A DNA stretch of 62,132 nucleotides, taken from contig NZ_BAUV01000026.1 of assembly GCF_000513135.1 (NCBI RefSeq), positions 1 to 62,132 of the forward strand. Direction: 5' to 3'. Source of the stretch: Halalkalibacter akibai JCM 9157 (lineage in GTDB: Bacteria; Bacillota; Bacilli; Bacillales; Bacillaceae_D). This document shows, in pieces, positions 48,255 to 57,266 of the stretch; within the stretch, counting starts at the first letter, position 1; every line of letters starts with the position of its first letter. The position numbers and the translations under genes are program-made. The notes under the pieces were generated by a model. That model saw nothing but the letters and a program-made list of their open reading frames with translations, searched no databases and had not been told where the DNA came from.

Positions 48255-48287
48255 TTACTCTCCGTATTGTTACGGGGAGTAATTTTT
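48255..48287 (+). terminator. Intra-operon hairpin before the YesL gene
   Basis: TTACTCTCCGTA (48255-48266) pairs with TACGGGGAGTAA (48271-48282) with one G-U pair, followed by five T. It probably lowers expression of the two downstream genes relative to the transporter. Confidence 0.8.
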
Positions 48288-48316
48288 AGATAAGAACAAA
48301 CGAGGGAGGGTCTCCA

Positions 48317-48943
48317 ATGAGATTTGGAGGGTTGGTTGGAAGGTTTCACGAGGTAACAGAGTGGATCATTAAATTGGCATATGTGAATCTTCTTTGGATC
48401 GTGTTTTCATTAGTTGGTCTGGTTTTAGCAGGCTTTTTCCCAGCTACGATAGCGATGTTCGCAGTTGTGAGAAAATGGATTATGGGTGAACATGATATTC
48501 CTATTTTTAAAAGCTTTCTAAAAGCATTTCAAACTGATTTTAAAAGAGCTAACATTTTGGGATATATCCTAATGGTCATCGGAGCGGTTTTATATATTGA
48601 TAGTCAGATCCTACAACATCTGACGAATCCTTATTGGCAGTTTCTGCATATCCCGATGTTTATCGCGATACTAATGTTTGTGTTAACCGTTTTTTATGCT
48701 ATTCCTTTATTTGTTCATTATCATTTGAGTTATCTATTAATCATACGAAATGCTTTTCTGTTAAATTTTAAGCATCCGGTCATGACGGTACTCATGGCGT
48801 TATCAATATATGGTCTTTATGTCGTTAGCATGCACTTACCAGCTATTACAGTCTTATTCGGAGGAAGTATAACCTCTTTTGTGATTATGCGTTATTCTTT
48901 TATTCTATTTGAAAAAACGAGAAGAGAGCAGAGGAATCTATAA
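48317..48943 (+). CDS. YesL/DUF624 family membrane protein
   Basis: This 208-aa protein has five hydrophobic segments and the YesL-family opening (NLLWIVFSLVGL near residue 22, FPATIAMFAVVRKW near 41). In B. subtilis yesL precedes yesMN and the transporter genes of the rhamnogalacturonan locus. DUF624 genes occur with CUT1 sugar importers in many Bacillales. Its molecular role is not known; a transporter accessory function is a common guess. GAGGGAGG precedes the ATG. The next gene follows after 65 nt. Confidence 0.85.
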   Translation: MRFGGLVGRFHEVTEWIIKLAYVNLLWIVFSLVGLVLAGFFPATIAMFAVVRKWIMGEHDIPIFKSFLKAFQTDFKRANILGYILMVIGAVLYIDSQILQHLTNPYWQFLHIPMFIAILMFVLTVFYAIPLFVHYHLSYLLIIRNAFLLNFKHPVMTVLMALSIYGLYVVSMHLPAITVLFGGSITSFVIMRYSFILFEKTRREQRNL

Positions 48944-49008
48944 AGGAAGAAACGGTGTATTCCAGAAATATTTATCAAGCTTAAATGAACGATTGGAGTT
49001 GAATAGAA

Positions 49009-50577
49009 ATGAATTTTCAAGTAGCAGCCGAGAGGAAAATTGATCGAAACGAGGATTTTATTCAAAAAGCAGAAAGCCTGAAGCCAACCTTGAAAAAGCA
49101 AGTAACTAAGCCGATTAATTTAGTTAAAACGGTAGAGGATCCTGACATCATACATGGCTGGAAATGCATTGTAACAGAAGCAGTAGAAAAGCTTGTAGAA
49201 AAGGATTATGGAAAAGGGGATAGTTTCATCGTAGATTTCGGCCAGCACCAAGTAGGATATGTAACACTAAAAATCCGAGCTGTTGGAAGTCCACCGGATG
49301 CCCCTCTCCATATCCGTTTAACATTTGGAGAAATGCCAGTGGAGGTAGCGGTGCCTTTTTCAACATATAATGGTTGGATCAGTAGCTCTTGGCTACAGGA
49401 AGAAACCATTCATGTCGATGTCTTGCCTGAAACCATCACCTTACCAAGGCGCTATAGCTTCCGTTATATGAAAGTAGAGATTTTAGATACTTCTCAAAAA
49501 TATCGTGTAGCATTTGACGAAATCAGCTGTGAAACTGTGACATCAGCAGATAATACCCACGTACCAAAAATGAATTATCAAGATAGCGAGCTTGAACAAA
49601 TGGATCGAATTAGCATTAAAACACTAGAAGACTGCATGCAAGATGTTTTCGAAGACGGTCCCAAAAGAGACCGCCGTCTATGGCTAGGAGATCTTCGATT
49701 ACAAGCACTCGCAAACTACGAGACATTTCAAAGTAATGATCTAGTTAAACGATGCTTATACCTTTTTGCGGGTGTACCAAATGAACAAGGACAAGTTTCA
49801 GCCAATTTATTTATAGCACCAACACTCGTACCAGATGATACGTATTTGTATGACTATTCGTTATTTTTTACGACGACCCTGTACGACTACTATGAGGCAA
49901 CCAATGATCAAGAAACACTTGAAGAACTATGGCCTCTTGCTTACCGTCAAGTTGAATTAGCATTAGAGAGATTAGATGAAAGAGGGATTGTAACAGATAG
50001 CTCGACTTGGTGGGCATTTATCGATTGGCATGAGGAGTTAAACAAACAAGCCCCATCACAAGCAATTTTGATTTATACACTAAGAAGAACGATCCGATTA
50101 GCTGAACTTCTTGATGAAAGCAAAAAAACGTATTTGGAATTAAAATTAACCAAAGTTGTTGAGGCAACCCTTCAACATTTATGGGATGAACAAAAAGGAT
50201 TCTTTGTAAGTGGTGACACGAATCAAGTCTCTTGGGCTAGCCAAATTTGGATGGTACTTGCTGAAGTATTAGATCAAGAAGAAAACAGAATTCTCATAAA
50301 CCAGCTGTTCGAACAGAACCCAAGTATAGGAATGAACACCCCCTATATGTACCATCATCTTGTTGAAGCGTTATTATTAATCGGGGATCAGAAGAAGGCA
50401 GTCGAGATGTTGCGAACCTACTGGGGTGGAATGATAAAAGATGGAGCAGACACATTCTGGGAGCTATACAACCCAAATGACAAAGCATACTCTCCGTACG
50501 GTAGTCATTTAATTAATAGTTATTGTCATGCTTGGAGTTGTACACCGACTTATTTGATTCGAAGGTATGGGTTGTAG
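49009..50577 (+). CDS. GH78-like rhamnosidase, short form (522 aa)
   Basis: This protein covers a beta domain (about 40-180) and the (alpha/alpha)6 barrel of GH78, with the signature DGPKRDRRLWLGD near residue 217 and the barrel landmark GADTFWELYNPND near 483. It lacks the C-terminal beta-sandwich, because it ends at the barrel (CHAWSCTPTYLIRRYGL), and it also lacks the N-terminal domains of the longer members. It has no signal peptide. It is the last gene of the ABC operon, so it should act on the imported oligosaccharide. The ribosome binding site (GGAG) is rather far from the ATG. Confidence 0.85.
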   Translation: MNFQVAAERKIDRNEDFIQKAESLKPTLKKQVTKPINLVKTVEDPDIIHGWKCIVTEAVEKLVEKDYGKGDSFIVDFGQHQVGYVTLKIRAVGSPPDAPLHIRLTFGEMPVEVAVPFSTYNGWISSSWLQEETIHVDVLPETITLPRRYSFRYMKVEILDTSQKYRVAFDEISCETVTSADNTHVPKMNYQDSELEQMDRISIKTLEDCMQDVFEDGPKRDRRLWLGDLRLQALANYETFQSNDLVKRCLYLFAGVPNEQGQVSANLFIAPTLVPDDTYLYDYSLFFTTTLYDYYEATNDQETLEELWPLAYRQVELALERLDERGIVTDSSTWWAFIDWHEELNKQAPSQAILIYTLRRTIRLAELLDESKKTYLELKLTKVVEATLQHLWDEQKGFFVSGDTNQVSWASQIWMVLAEVLDQEENRILINQLFEQNPSIGMNTPYMYHHLVEALLLIGDQKKAVEMLRTYWGGMIKDGADTFWELYNPNDKAYSPYGSHLINSYCHAWSCTPTYLIRRYGL

Positions 50578-50787
50578 ATGTATGAATGGAGTCTGTCTAA
50601 AAAGTTTTGGGGCAGACTTAAAACTTATTATGGTGATTTTTTCTTTATCAGCGGCGAATAGGACAATAAATCATATAACCATCTAACTATTAAGGTTCTG
50701 AACATCGTTTTTTGATGTTCAGAACCTTTAACAATACATTTATTTGTAATTAGTATGTCCCAGCCTCTTTCATTTTTCCTATTTCAA
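50578..50787. other. Spacer with hairpin and GAGGCTGGGAC repeat
   Basis: TAAGGTTCTGAACATC (50691-50706) pairs with GATGTTCAGAACCTTA (50714-50729), a perfect 16-bp stem without a U-tract. GTCCCAGCCTCTTT (50757-50770) is the reverse complement of the AAGAGGCTGGGAC motif often seen between Bacillales genes. A close variant occurs at 58845. No gene is open here. Confidence 0.55.
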
Positions 50788-50930
50788 TTACTGCTCTTTA
50801 ATATTCATAAAACCCCAGCGTCCAAGCGAAACCTCTGTGCTCTTGCCAACTTGCTCTCCACTTAAGAGCTCAAAGCCTGAGGCATATATTCATCGTAATA
50901 AGCAACACCGTATAGTAGTTTTTCCAGCAT
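50788..50930 (-). pseudogene. Remnant of a GH42 beta-galactosidase gene
   Basis: On the minus strand an ATG at 50930 behind AAAGGAAG opens 22 codons reading MLEKLLYGVAYYDEYMPQAL before a stop. YGVAYYDEYMP is the N-terminus of a GH42 beta-galactosidase branch. In another frame, immediately afterwards, the sequence reads GEQVGKSTEVSLGRWGF and runs to TAA at 50788, which looks like a C-terminal beta-domain end of the same family. About 650 internal codons are missing. This fits an internal deletion that left both ends of the gene. The N-terminal part is the more certain of the two. Confidence 0.6.
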
Positions 50931-51190
50931 AAACTTCCTTTCAATTGTTTATAAGCCCAAAGTTAATCTATAAACACATAATGATAACGGTATCATAATT
51001 TATTATAGATTAATTAGTAGATTTATTATGGTAAATTTAATTGGAAAACGGTATTTTTTAAAGATGAATGTCCTTTTATTCGAATAAGAGAGTCATTGAA
51101 GAGGTTTTGATTACTTTGAAGTACATTTTTATACAGATTGGTTTTTATTTACGTGATATTTTTAAACCCGAAACGAGGAGAATGATTAAG

Positions 51191-52171
51191 ATGAAAGCCA
51201 TTCAAGTTACACAATTTGGTGGACCTGAGAAATTAGTCTATACAGACGTTAAGGTCAGGGATGTAGGAAAGAAAGAAGTATGTATTCGTTTATATGCTGC
51301 GGGTATCAATCCAAGTGATATTTACACACTAACAGGAACCTATGCTTTCTGTATTCCTCAATTGCCTTACACACCGGGGTTAGATGGTGCAGGGGTTGTT
51401 GAGGCTGTTGGTGAAGGAGTTACACATGTTCGTGTTGGTGAGCGTGTATTTGTCGCTTCCTTAATGGGAAGTGAAAGTACAGGGACATTTGCGGAAAAAG
51501 TAGTATGTGATGCAACTTTGGTTTATCCTTTACCAGATCAGGTATCTTTTGAACAAGGTGCAGCAATAGGAGTACCTGCTTTGACTTCTTATCGTGCTTT
51601 ATTTCAACGGGCTCGTTTGAAACCTGGTCAAACCGTGTTAATACATGGGGCTAGTGGTGGGGTTGGATTGCAGGTTGTGCAAATGGCGAAAGCTCACGGA
51701 GCTAAAGTAATTGGAACAGCTAGTAAGCCCGAGGGTAAAAAAATGGTACGAGAAGCAGGCGCAGACGAAGTCATTAATCATGTTACAGAAGCAACAATTC
51801 AGGATGTTTTAGCTTTAACGCATGGTCGTGGACCTGATGTAATCATAGAATTTTTAGCTAACATTAATTTAGAGACAGATTTAAAGCTAATAGCACCATT
51901 TGGTAAAATTGTAATCGTTGGAAATCGTGGTTCAATTGAGGTGAATCCACGACTAGCGATGCAAAAGGAGTGTGATATATTAGCAACAGCTCTTTGGAAC
52001 GCACCAAAGGAAGAATATGAACAAAGCATTCATGGTGTGATAGGCATGTTGAAAAGTGGCGTACTTCGACCAATTATTGGTACAAGTTTGCCACTGCAAC
52101 AAGCATCGCAGGGGTTTGAACAATTAGCAGAAGGCAAAGGAAATGGTAAGCTGGTTTTAGTGATTGACTAA
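51191..52171 (+). CDS. Zinc-free medium-chain quinone oxidoreductase
   Basis: This 326-aa NADPH:quinone oxidoreductase (zeta-crystallin type) starts at the ATG at 51191 (MKAIQVTQFGG), ten bases after AGGAG. The frame extends upstream to 51068 but lacks homology there. The GroES-like domain (1-120) and Rossmann domain follow, with the NADPH-binding motif GASGGVGLQVVQMAK near 154. Structural zinc ligands of alcohol dehydrogenases are missing, as expected. It reduces quinones or reactive enones in the cytoplasm. It is a single gene with a strong terminator. Confidence 0.9.
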   Translation: MKAIQVTQFGGPEKLVYTDVKVRDVGKKEVCIRLYAAGINPSDIYTLTGTYAFCIPQLPYTPGLDGAGVVEAVGEGVTHVRVGERVFVASLMGSESTGTFAEKVVCDATLVYPLPDQVSFEQGAAIGVPALTSYRALFQRARLKPGQTVLIHGASGGVGLQVVQMAKAHGAKVIGTASKPEGKKMVREAGADEVINHVTEATIQDVLALTHGRGPDVIIEFLANINLETDLKLIAPFGKIVIVGNRGSIEVNPRLAMQKECDILATALWNAPKEEYEQSIHGVIGMLKSGVLRPIIGTSLPLQQASQGFEQLAEGKGNGKLVLVID

Positions 52172-52197
52172 GTCATAGATTAAAGGGCCTGCTTACC

Positions 52198-52240
52198 AAA
52201 AGGCTAGCGTAGCTCAAATGTAGCAGCGCTAGCCTTTTTT
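52198..52240 (+). terminator. Terminator after the quinone oxidoreductase gene
   Basis: AAAGGCTAGCG (52199-52209) pairs perfectly with CGCTAGCCTTT (52227-52237), followed by T. Confidence 0.93.
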
Positions 52241-52340
52241 ATATCATACAATCTATCAATAAGCATAAGTTCCACTAGTAAAATTTAAGGGAAATAATGG
52301 TATAATAAAAGTAATTTAGTGGAAGTGAGGTGGAAGTCAG

Positions 52341-52529
52341 ATGGAGGTTCATTGGGGTTCAATCATCTACCAATTACTCAGTTTTGGACTTATTATTTTA
52401 TTTGTTGTCTCGTTTACTCTTTTCATAAGAAGGTTACTGTTAAATTCAAAAGAAAAGAACAGCCAACTTAAAGAAATAGGGAATAAATTAGATAAGATAA
52501 TAGATCAAATTGAAAACGATAAAAAATAA
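52341..52529 (+). CDS. DUF4083-like small membrane protein
   Basis: A 62-aa protein with one transmembrane helix (about residues 10-32) and a polar C-terminal helix that looks like a coiled coil (LKEIGNKLDKIIDQIENDKK). This is the DUF4083 arrangement known from Bacillus. GTGAGGTGG precedes the ATG. Function is unknown. A similar layout is seen in the 48-aa protein at 27734. Confidence 0.75.
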   Translation: MEVHWGSIIYQLLSFGLIILFVVSFTLFIRRLLLNSKEKNSQLKEIGNKLDKIIDQIENDKK

Positions 52530-52617
52530 TTAATTAGGTTGAGTCTATATGTATGACTACTTGAAGTATTAAGAAAATTGTTGGTTTTTGGTTTGTTTAT
52601 TAACAAGGAGAAATTCT

Positions 52618-53400
52618 ATGATCAAGAAAATAAAACTAGATAATTTTGAAGAGTACGATGATCCAATTTTATATGATAAAGAAAATAATACATATATTGA
52701 AGACATTCATTTTATTGAAAAATGGGCTTCAAAACAAGAAGGTATAATCATTGATTTAGCTTGTGGAACAGGAAGAGCCACTATTCCCTTGGCAAGAAAG
52801 GGGTATAGATTGATAGGGGTTGACCTTCATAAAGGTATGTTAAATGAAGCGAAAAGGAAAACCTCTAATCTAGGATTACAAATAAAGTGGATTGAACAAG
52901 ATTGTTCGAGATTAAATTTGAATGTAAAAAGTAATCTTATCTATACCGTAGGGAATTCATTTCAACATTTCCTTACAAATGAAGCTCAAGATGGATTATT
53001 AATGTCAGTAAACAGACATTTAGAGACAGATGGAATATTCATATTTGGTACAAGATTTCCTAGCGCAGAGGAACTATTTTCGCCTAATACAGAGGAGTAT
53101 TGGAAATCGTATGTAGACGATGACACAAAAAATATTGTAGATGTGTACACGATAAGTAGTTATGATTTTCTGAAACAAATTCAGCACAATATCACGATAA
53201 GAAGAATGAAAGATAGCGTTGGAAAAGTGGTTAAGGAACTTCAAACAAACATAAGCTTACGTTATGTTTTTCCAAAAGAAATGGAGCGCATTATTCAGGT
53301 TAATGGGTTTGAGATCGTTAGTGTGTACAAAGATTGGAACGGGACACCTATATCAGATGAATGTGATCAAATGATTTATGTCTGCAAAAAAATCAAATAA
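52618..53400 (+). CDS. Class I SAM-dependent methyltransferase
   Basis: This 260-aa protein has a Rossmann-like methyltransferase fold with motif I DLACGTGRATIP near residue 45 and the acidic loop GVDLHKGML near 68. The start is the ATG at 52618, seven bases after AAGGAG; the ORF from 52588 lacks a site. The C-terminal part (about 130-255) fits a small-molecule methyltransferase of the Methyltransf_25 type. Substrate unknown. It is monocistronic. Confidence 0.87.
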   Translation: MIKKIKLDNFEEYDDPILYDKENNTYIEDIHFIEKWASKQEGIIIDLACGTGRATIPLARKGYRLIGVDLHKGMLNEAKRKTSNLGLQIKWIEQDCSRLNLNVKSNLIYTVGNSFQHFLTNEAQDGLLMSVNRHLETDGIFIFGTRFPSAEELFSPNTEEYWKSYVDDDTKNIVDVYTISSYDFLKQIQHNITIRRMKDSVGKVVKELQTNISLRYVFPKEMERIIQVNGFEIVSVYKDWNGTPISDECDQMIYVCKKIK

Positions 53401-53525
53401 TGAGTTTTCTAATGACAATTGGGAATACATAAACTTCTACCTATGATGTTAATCACAGTATTCTATCTGTTAAGTGTTTACAATAACAGAAGAAAAACTT
53501 ACTTTTTAATGTAAGGAGTTTTGAA

Positions 53526-54215
53526 ATGAAGGTAGAATTAATAAAAGGACTTTTACAGAACTTCTCTCTTTTTAAAGAACTAATGGAAGAAGAAATCGAC
53601 CCAATTGTTGAGATCTCACATTTACGGACGTATCTCGCAAAATCATTTGTTTTTATGCAAGGTGAACCGCTTGATCGAGTATTTTTTATCTACACTGGTA
53701 AGGTGAAAATACATAAAACAGACTTGTCTGGTAAAGAACAAATTGTTTCTATTCTCCAAGCGGGAGAAATGTTTCCACACGCTGGTTTTTTTCGGACAGG
53801 TAACTTCCCGGCACATGCTGAAGTATTAGAAGAAACTGAATTAATTGTCATACCAGTAGAACAGTTTGAGAAAATACTTTTAAAGTATCCAGAGCTCAGT
53901 ATTAAAATGTTTAAAGTATTGGGAGAGAAAATCATTGATCTTCAGAACCGTTTAGAAGAAAAAATTCTTTGTGATATGTACCAACAAATTGTGATGTTAT
54001 TTCTTCGTTTATGTAAGACAAATGCTGTGAGGAAGAATGACCTGTACAAACTCACGTCGCATTTTACGAATCAAGAACTGGCTAATATGATCGGAACATC
54101 GAGAGAGACGATGAATCGAACCATTAACCAATTACGAAATAAGAAATTAATTATGTTGGATGAAGATGGCTGTTTTTTAATTCACTCAGCAAAACTGGGA
54201 GAAGAGATTTTGTAA
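53526..54215 (+). CDS. Crp/Fnr family transcriptional regulator
   Basis: This 229-aa protein has a cyclic-nucleotide-binding-type barrel (about 15-130), a dimerisation helix and a C-terminal winged helix (FTNQELANMIGTSRETMNRTINQL, about 180-205). Only scattered cysteines (ILCDMY, LRLCKT, DGCF) are present, with no Fnr-type C-terminal cysteine cluster, so it is unlikely to be the oxygen sensor Fnr itself. The effector is unknown. TAAGGAG precedes the ATG. It converges with the membrane protein gene at 54303. Confidence 0.9.
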   Translation: MKVELIKGLLQNFSLFKELMEEEIDPIVEISHLRTYLAKSFVFMQGEPLDRVFFIYTGKVKIHKTDLSGKEQIVSILQAGEMFPHAGFFRTGNFPAHAEVLEETELIVIPVEQFEKILLKYPELSIKMFKVLGEKIIDLQNRLEEKILCDMYQQIVMLFLRLCKTNAVRKNDLYKLTSHFTNQELANMIGTSRETMNRTINQLRNKKLIMLDEDGCFLIHSAKLGEEIL

Positions 54216-54302
54216 ATAATGTGGGTTGCTCTTCTGGAAATATAAGCTAGTAGTTTTCAATTGAACAATTCAACAATGGAAGGGTTAACAGTGACTATCC
54301 AA

Positions 54303-55148
54303 TTAAAAATCGTTACTATGGTAAATGGTTTTATAAAGAAATTTTGATATAAAAATCATCGTTAAATACCAACAAATATAATTTAGCCTTCTTTTGAAAT
54401 TTACTTTTAGGAGCCCTTTTTTCACGAGAAAGACATCAATAAAAATATGGCAAAAAATCATTAGAAAACGATAAATAGCACCTGACTTTGATGACGTAAA
54501 GGTTGCAAGACTTGATAGAATCAAACTGTATAAAGGAACTATTTTAAAATGTTCTGTCGAGGTATGATACATTCCAATACCAAAACGAATTTGTCTCTTA
54601 GCTGCAACTAAATACAGTAACATAATAAAGAGAACTTCAACAGATAGAAAATGAGCTGTTTTTAAAGCCCATTTATTTTGGTTGGAGAGTGCTTTAAAGA
54701 AAAGATCACTAATATGAAAATATATAAATATTAAAAAAGGCGTAAATATAGGCTTCCACCAAAAAACTTTATATATTTTCAAGTGTATAAATAACTTTTC
54801 AATTCCAACATACATAATGCTAAGACACATTTTCCATTTCCAGTTTTTCTTAAATAGAGTTAAAAACGTAGCTGAGATAGGTACGTAAACAGCTTGAGAT
54901 AAAATTGCCCCTAAAATAACATCGAAAAACCGTTTTTTCATTATAGAAGGTTTGTATCTGTAACCATGGAATAAGTTAAGAGTGGGGTACTCAAATAGAA
55001 AAGCAAAGCCTACGTTTGATAAAAATAATATCCAAGCATGTGTGTTGTTCTTTCTTTTTAACAAGAAAGAAAACAGGCCAATATGAATAATTGTTAAAAA
55101 CAAATAAGGAATAGAGTTTGTATTAATTGATTTTTTCATATTTCTCAT
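54303..55148 (-). CDS. Hypothetical multi-pass membrane protein (281 aa)
   Basis: This protein has about eight hydrophobic segments, a basic N-terminus and many Phe, Ile and Lys. I do not recognise a named family; patterns such as FLFEYPTLNLFHGYRYKP and GAILSQAVYVPISATF recur in uncharacterised Bacillus membrane proteins. The ATG at 55148 is used; a second in-frame ATG lies three codons later. No partner is apparent. Confidence 0.7.
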   Translation of the reverse strand: MRNMKKSINTNSIPYLFLTIIHIGLFSFLLKRKNNTHAWILFLSNVGFAFLFEYPTLNLFHGYRYKPSIMKKRFFDVILGAILSQAVYVPISATFLTLFKKNWKWKMCLSIMYVGIEKLFIHLKIYKVFWWKPIFTPFLIFIYFHISDLFFKALSNQNKWALKTAHFLSVEVLFIMLLYLVAAKRQIRFGIGMYHTSTEHFKIVPLYSLILSSLATFTSSKSGAIYRFLMIFCHIFIDVFLVKKGLLKVNFKRRLNYICWYLTMIFISKFLYKTIYHSNDF

Positions 55149-55335
55149 ACTTTCACCATCTTATCTTTTCCTAGTTATATGACTATCCTTTCTTGAATTT
55201 CAAAAATTATGCTTTGATTCTGCTTAGAAAGTATAGCCAAAATTGAGTGGTTAGAGGTTACTCTTCACTTTTTGCAAGAATAGGTTTATATTAATGATGA
55301 AATAATGAATATAAATCAAATTAAAGGATTGGTGG

Positions 55336-55674
55336 ATGATGGGAGTTAAATTAATTGTTTTAGTAAGTTTACTATTTGCCTTCATCTTACCATCGTACAG
55401 TTATGATCATATTGCAACTAAATCTATTGATTTTGATTTACACATAGTTAATGAAAGAACTGTTTTTGATATCGGAGGACTTAATTCCTCAACCACTTTG
55501 CCAGTCATTTATTTTATAGTAGGAATAGCTTTTCCAAAAAAAACTAGCCGTTATAATATTCATATCAAGGGTTTGCTACGTTCTTTTATTCCGTTATTAA
55601 TAATAAAACGTAATCTTATAACAATTAAATTTCAAAGTACATTTTTCTCTCCTCAGAATACTCAATCTATCTAG
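55336..55674 (+). CDS. Hypothetical protein with N-terminal signal-like segment (112 aa)
   Basis: Residues 1-22 form a hydrophobic signal or anchor (KLIVLVSLLFAFILPSYS). A second hydrophobic stretch lies near 55-66, and the C-terminal third is basic. There is no recognisable domain. The product looks truncated or novel. Two tandem ATGs follow AAAGG. A 43-aa membrane frame starts 24 nt downstream, so the two may form a pair. Confidence 0.5.
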   Translation: MMGVKLIVLVSLLFAFILPSYSYDHIATKSIDFDLHIVNERTVFDIGGLNSSTTLPVIYFIVGIAFPKKTSRYNIHIKGLLRSFIPLLIIKRNLITIKFQSTFFSPQNTQSI

Positions 55675-55697
55675 ATGAAGAAAAAAGGAGATGAACG

Positions 55698-55829
55698 ATG
55701 TTGTTAAAGAAAAAGTTAATAAATCATGAATTAAGCGAACCTTTTATCGGACTTGCGTTCGGAATCACGTTAATGATTATTGTATTTTTAGTAGCGCATT
55801 TTGTCTTTGGTTTAGAAGCATTTTCATAG
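55698..55829 (+). CDS. Small membrane protein (43 aa)
   Basis: An ATG at 55698, seven bases after AAGGAG, opens a 43-codon frame with a basic N-terminus (MLLKKKLINH) and one hydrophobic helix (GLAFGITLMIIVFLVAHFVFGL). It probably forms a short operon with the 112-aa frame upstream. Family and function are unknown. The ribosome binding site makes translation likely. Confidence 0.6.
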   Translation: MLLKKKLINHELSEPFIGLAFGITLMIIVFLVAHFVFGLEAFS

Positions 55830-55939
55830 GGAAATTGGATACTGATGGTCAAATCAAGCCAAAAACGTAAGAGAACATCTGATCAAAGAAAAATTTCACT
55901 TGACCTTACATTATCCATAATTTAGTATTTAGTTAATAG

Positions 55940-56208
55940 TGAAGAGCGATGATGAAAAAGAGTAGGCTTTAAGAACGTTTCAGAGAGCGGATGGTTGCTG
56001 AGAATCCGTACGGGACTGGAGTTGAATGGGTTTCTGAGCTTCTAGATTGAACGACAGTAGGTCTAGCGGATGTCTTACCGTTAAAAAAGACTATGTATCG
56101 AAACGTTTTTATGGTTTCTGTACAAAATAAGTGCGTTTATGTAATCGTAAACGAATGAAGGTGGCACCACGGGTTACTCGTCCTTTTTAAGACGGGTAAC
56201 CCTTTTTG
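55940..56208 (+). ncRNA. T-box leader (tryptophan specifier)
   Basis: The leader has the T-box sequence TGAAGGTGGCACCACG (56156-56171). It overlaps an antiterminator/terminator switch: GGGTTACTCGTC (56171-56182) pairs with GACGGGTAACCC (56191-56202), then T5. Stem I features are visible upstream (AGAGAG bulge region near 55983, GGTTGCTGAGAATCC loop). The specifier is TGG at 56027-56029 in GAATGGGTT, matching tryptophan and the gene behind it. Uncharged tRNA-Trp should favour antitermination. Confidence 0.93.
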
Positions 56209-56236
56209 TGTTTTCTACTTAATTGGAGGGCTTTGG

Positions 56237-57235
56237 ATGAAAAAAACAATTTTAACAGGAATAAAACCTACTGGACAAATCCATCTAGGGAACTATATCG
56301 GGGCCATAAAGCCAGCGCTGGAATTGGCCAAAGTTGCAGAGTATCGACCGTCTTTTTTTGTTGCTGATTATCACGGTCTAACGAAGATTCGCGATGCTGA
56401 TCGGTTTCGTCAACTAACTTATGGCATTGCTGCAGCGTGGTTAGCGTTTGGACTTGATCCTAACAAAGCAACTCTTTACAGACAAAGTGATGTACCGGAG
56501 ATTTTTGAGTTAAATTGGATTCTAGCCTGTTTTGCATCCAAAGGCTTACTGAACCGAGCTCATGCATATAAAGGAATCGTTGAGAGTAATCAACAATCTG
56601 GAAAAGATTTAGATGATGGTGTGAATATGGGACTCTTTACTTATCCGATCTTAATGGCTGCTGATATTTTGATGTTTAAAACGGACCTTGTTCCAGTTGG
56701 AAAAGACCAAATTCAGCATGTTGAGATTGCAAGAGATATTGCAGAAGCCTTTAACAAAAATTACGGAGAAACGTTTGTGTTACCAGAGTATCAAGTCGAA
56801 GAAGAGACAGAGTTGCTTCCAGGCTTAGATGGTAGAAAAATGAGCAAAAGCTATCAAAATACAATTCCACTTTTTGAAGAACCGAAACAATTACAAAAGC
56901 TTATCAATAAAATAAAAACAGATTCACTTCCACCAGAGAAACCTAAAGATCCAGAGTCATCGACTTTATTCACGTTATACAAAGAGTTTGCCTCTCCTGT
57001 TGAAATTGAAGCAATGAGGGAGCAATATTTAAGTGGAATTGGCTGGGGAGAAGTTAAAAAGGAATTGTATAGAGTAATGAATACTTATTTAGAAGAGCCA
57101 CGTGAGAAATATAAGGAGTTATTAGCCTCACCTAAAACCATAGATGAAATATTGTTAATGGGGGCGGACAAAGCAAGAACGATAAGCACTCCTTTTCTAA
57201 AAGAAATTAAAAAGAAGATAGGGTTATTAGCCTAG
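56237..57235 (+). CDS. trpS: Tryptophanyl-tRNA synthetase
   Basis: This 332-aa class I synthetase charges tRNA-Trp. The HIGH-type motif is PTGQIHLGNYIG near residue 11 and the KMSKS motif is at residues 201-205. The family sequence GVNMGLFTYPILMAADIL lies between them. The length is usual for Bacillus TrpS. The start follows GGAGGG, 29 nt after the T-box terminator. Expression is controlled by the T-box leader. No other synthetase is linked. Confidence 0.98.
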   Translation: MKKTILTGIKPTGQIHLGNYIGAIKPALELAKVAEYRPSFFVADYHGLTKIRDADRFRQLTYGIAAAWLAFGLDPNKATLYRQSDVPEIFELNWILACFASKGLLNRAHAYKGIVESNQQSGKDLDDGVNMGLFTYPILMAADILMFKTDLVPVGKDQIQHVEIARDIAEAFNKNYGETFVLPEYQVEEETELLPGLDGRKMSKSYQNTIPLFEEPKQLQKLINKIKTDSLPPEKPKDPESSTLFTLYKEFASPVEIEAMREQYLSGIGWGEVKKELYRVMNTYLEEPREKYKELLASPKTIDEILLMGADKARTISTPFLKEIKKKIGLLA

Positions 57236-57266
57236 TAAATTGTTCTAATACAAGGGGGGAAATAGA

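Noticed and set aside
50691-50730. Hairpin as terminator of the ABC/GH78 operon
   Set aside because: The stem is perfect but no U-tract follows on either strand, so it is reported as a plain hairpin.
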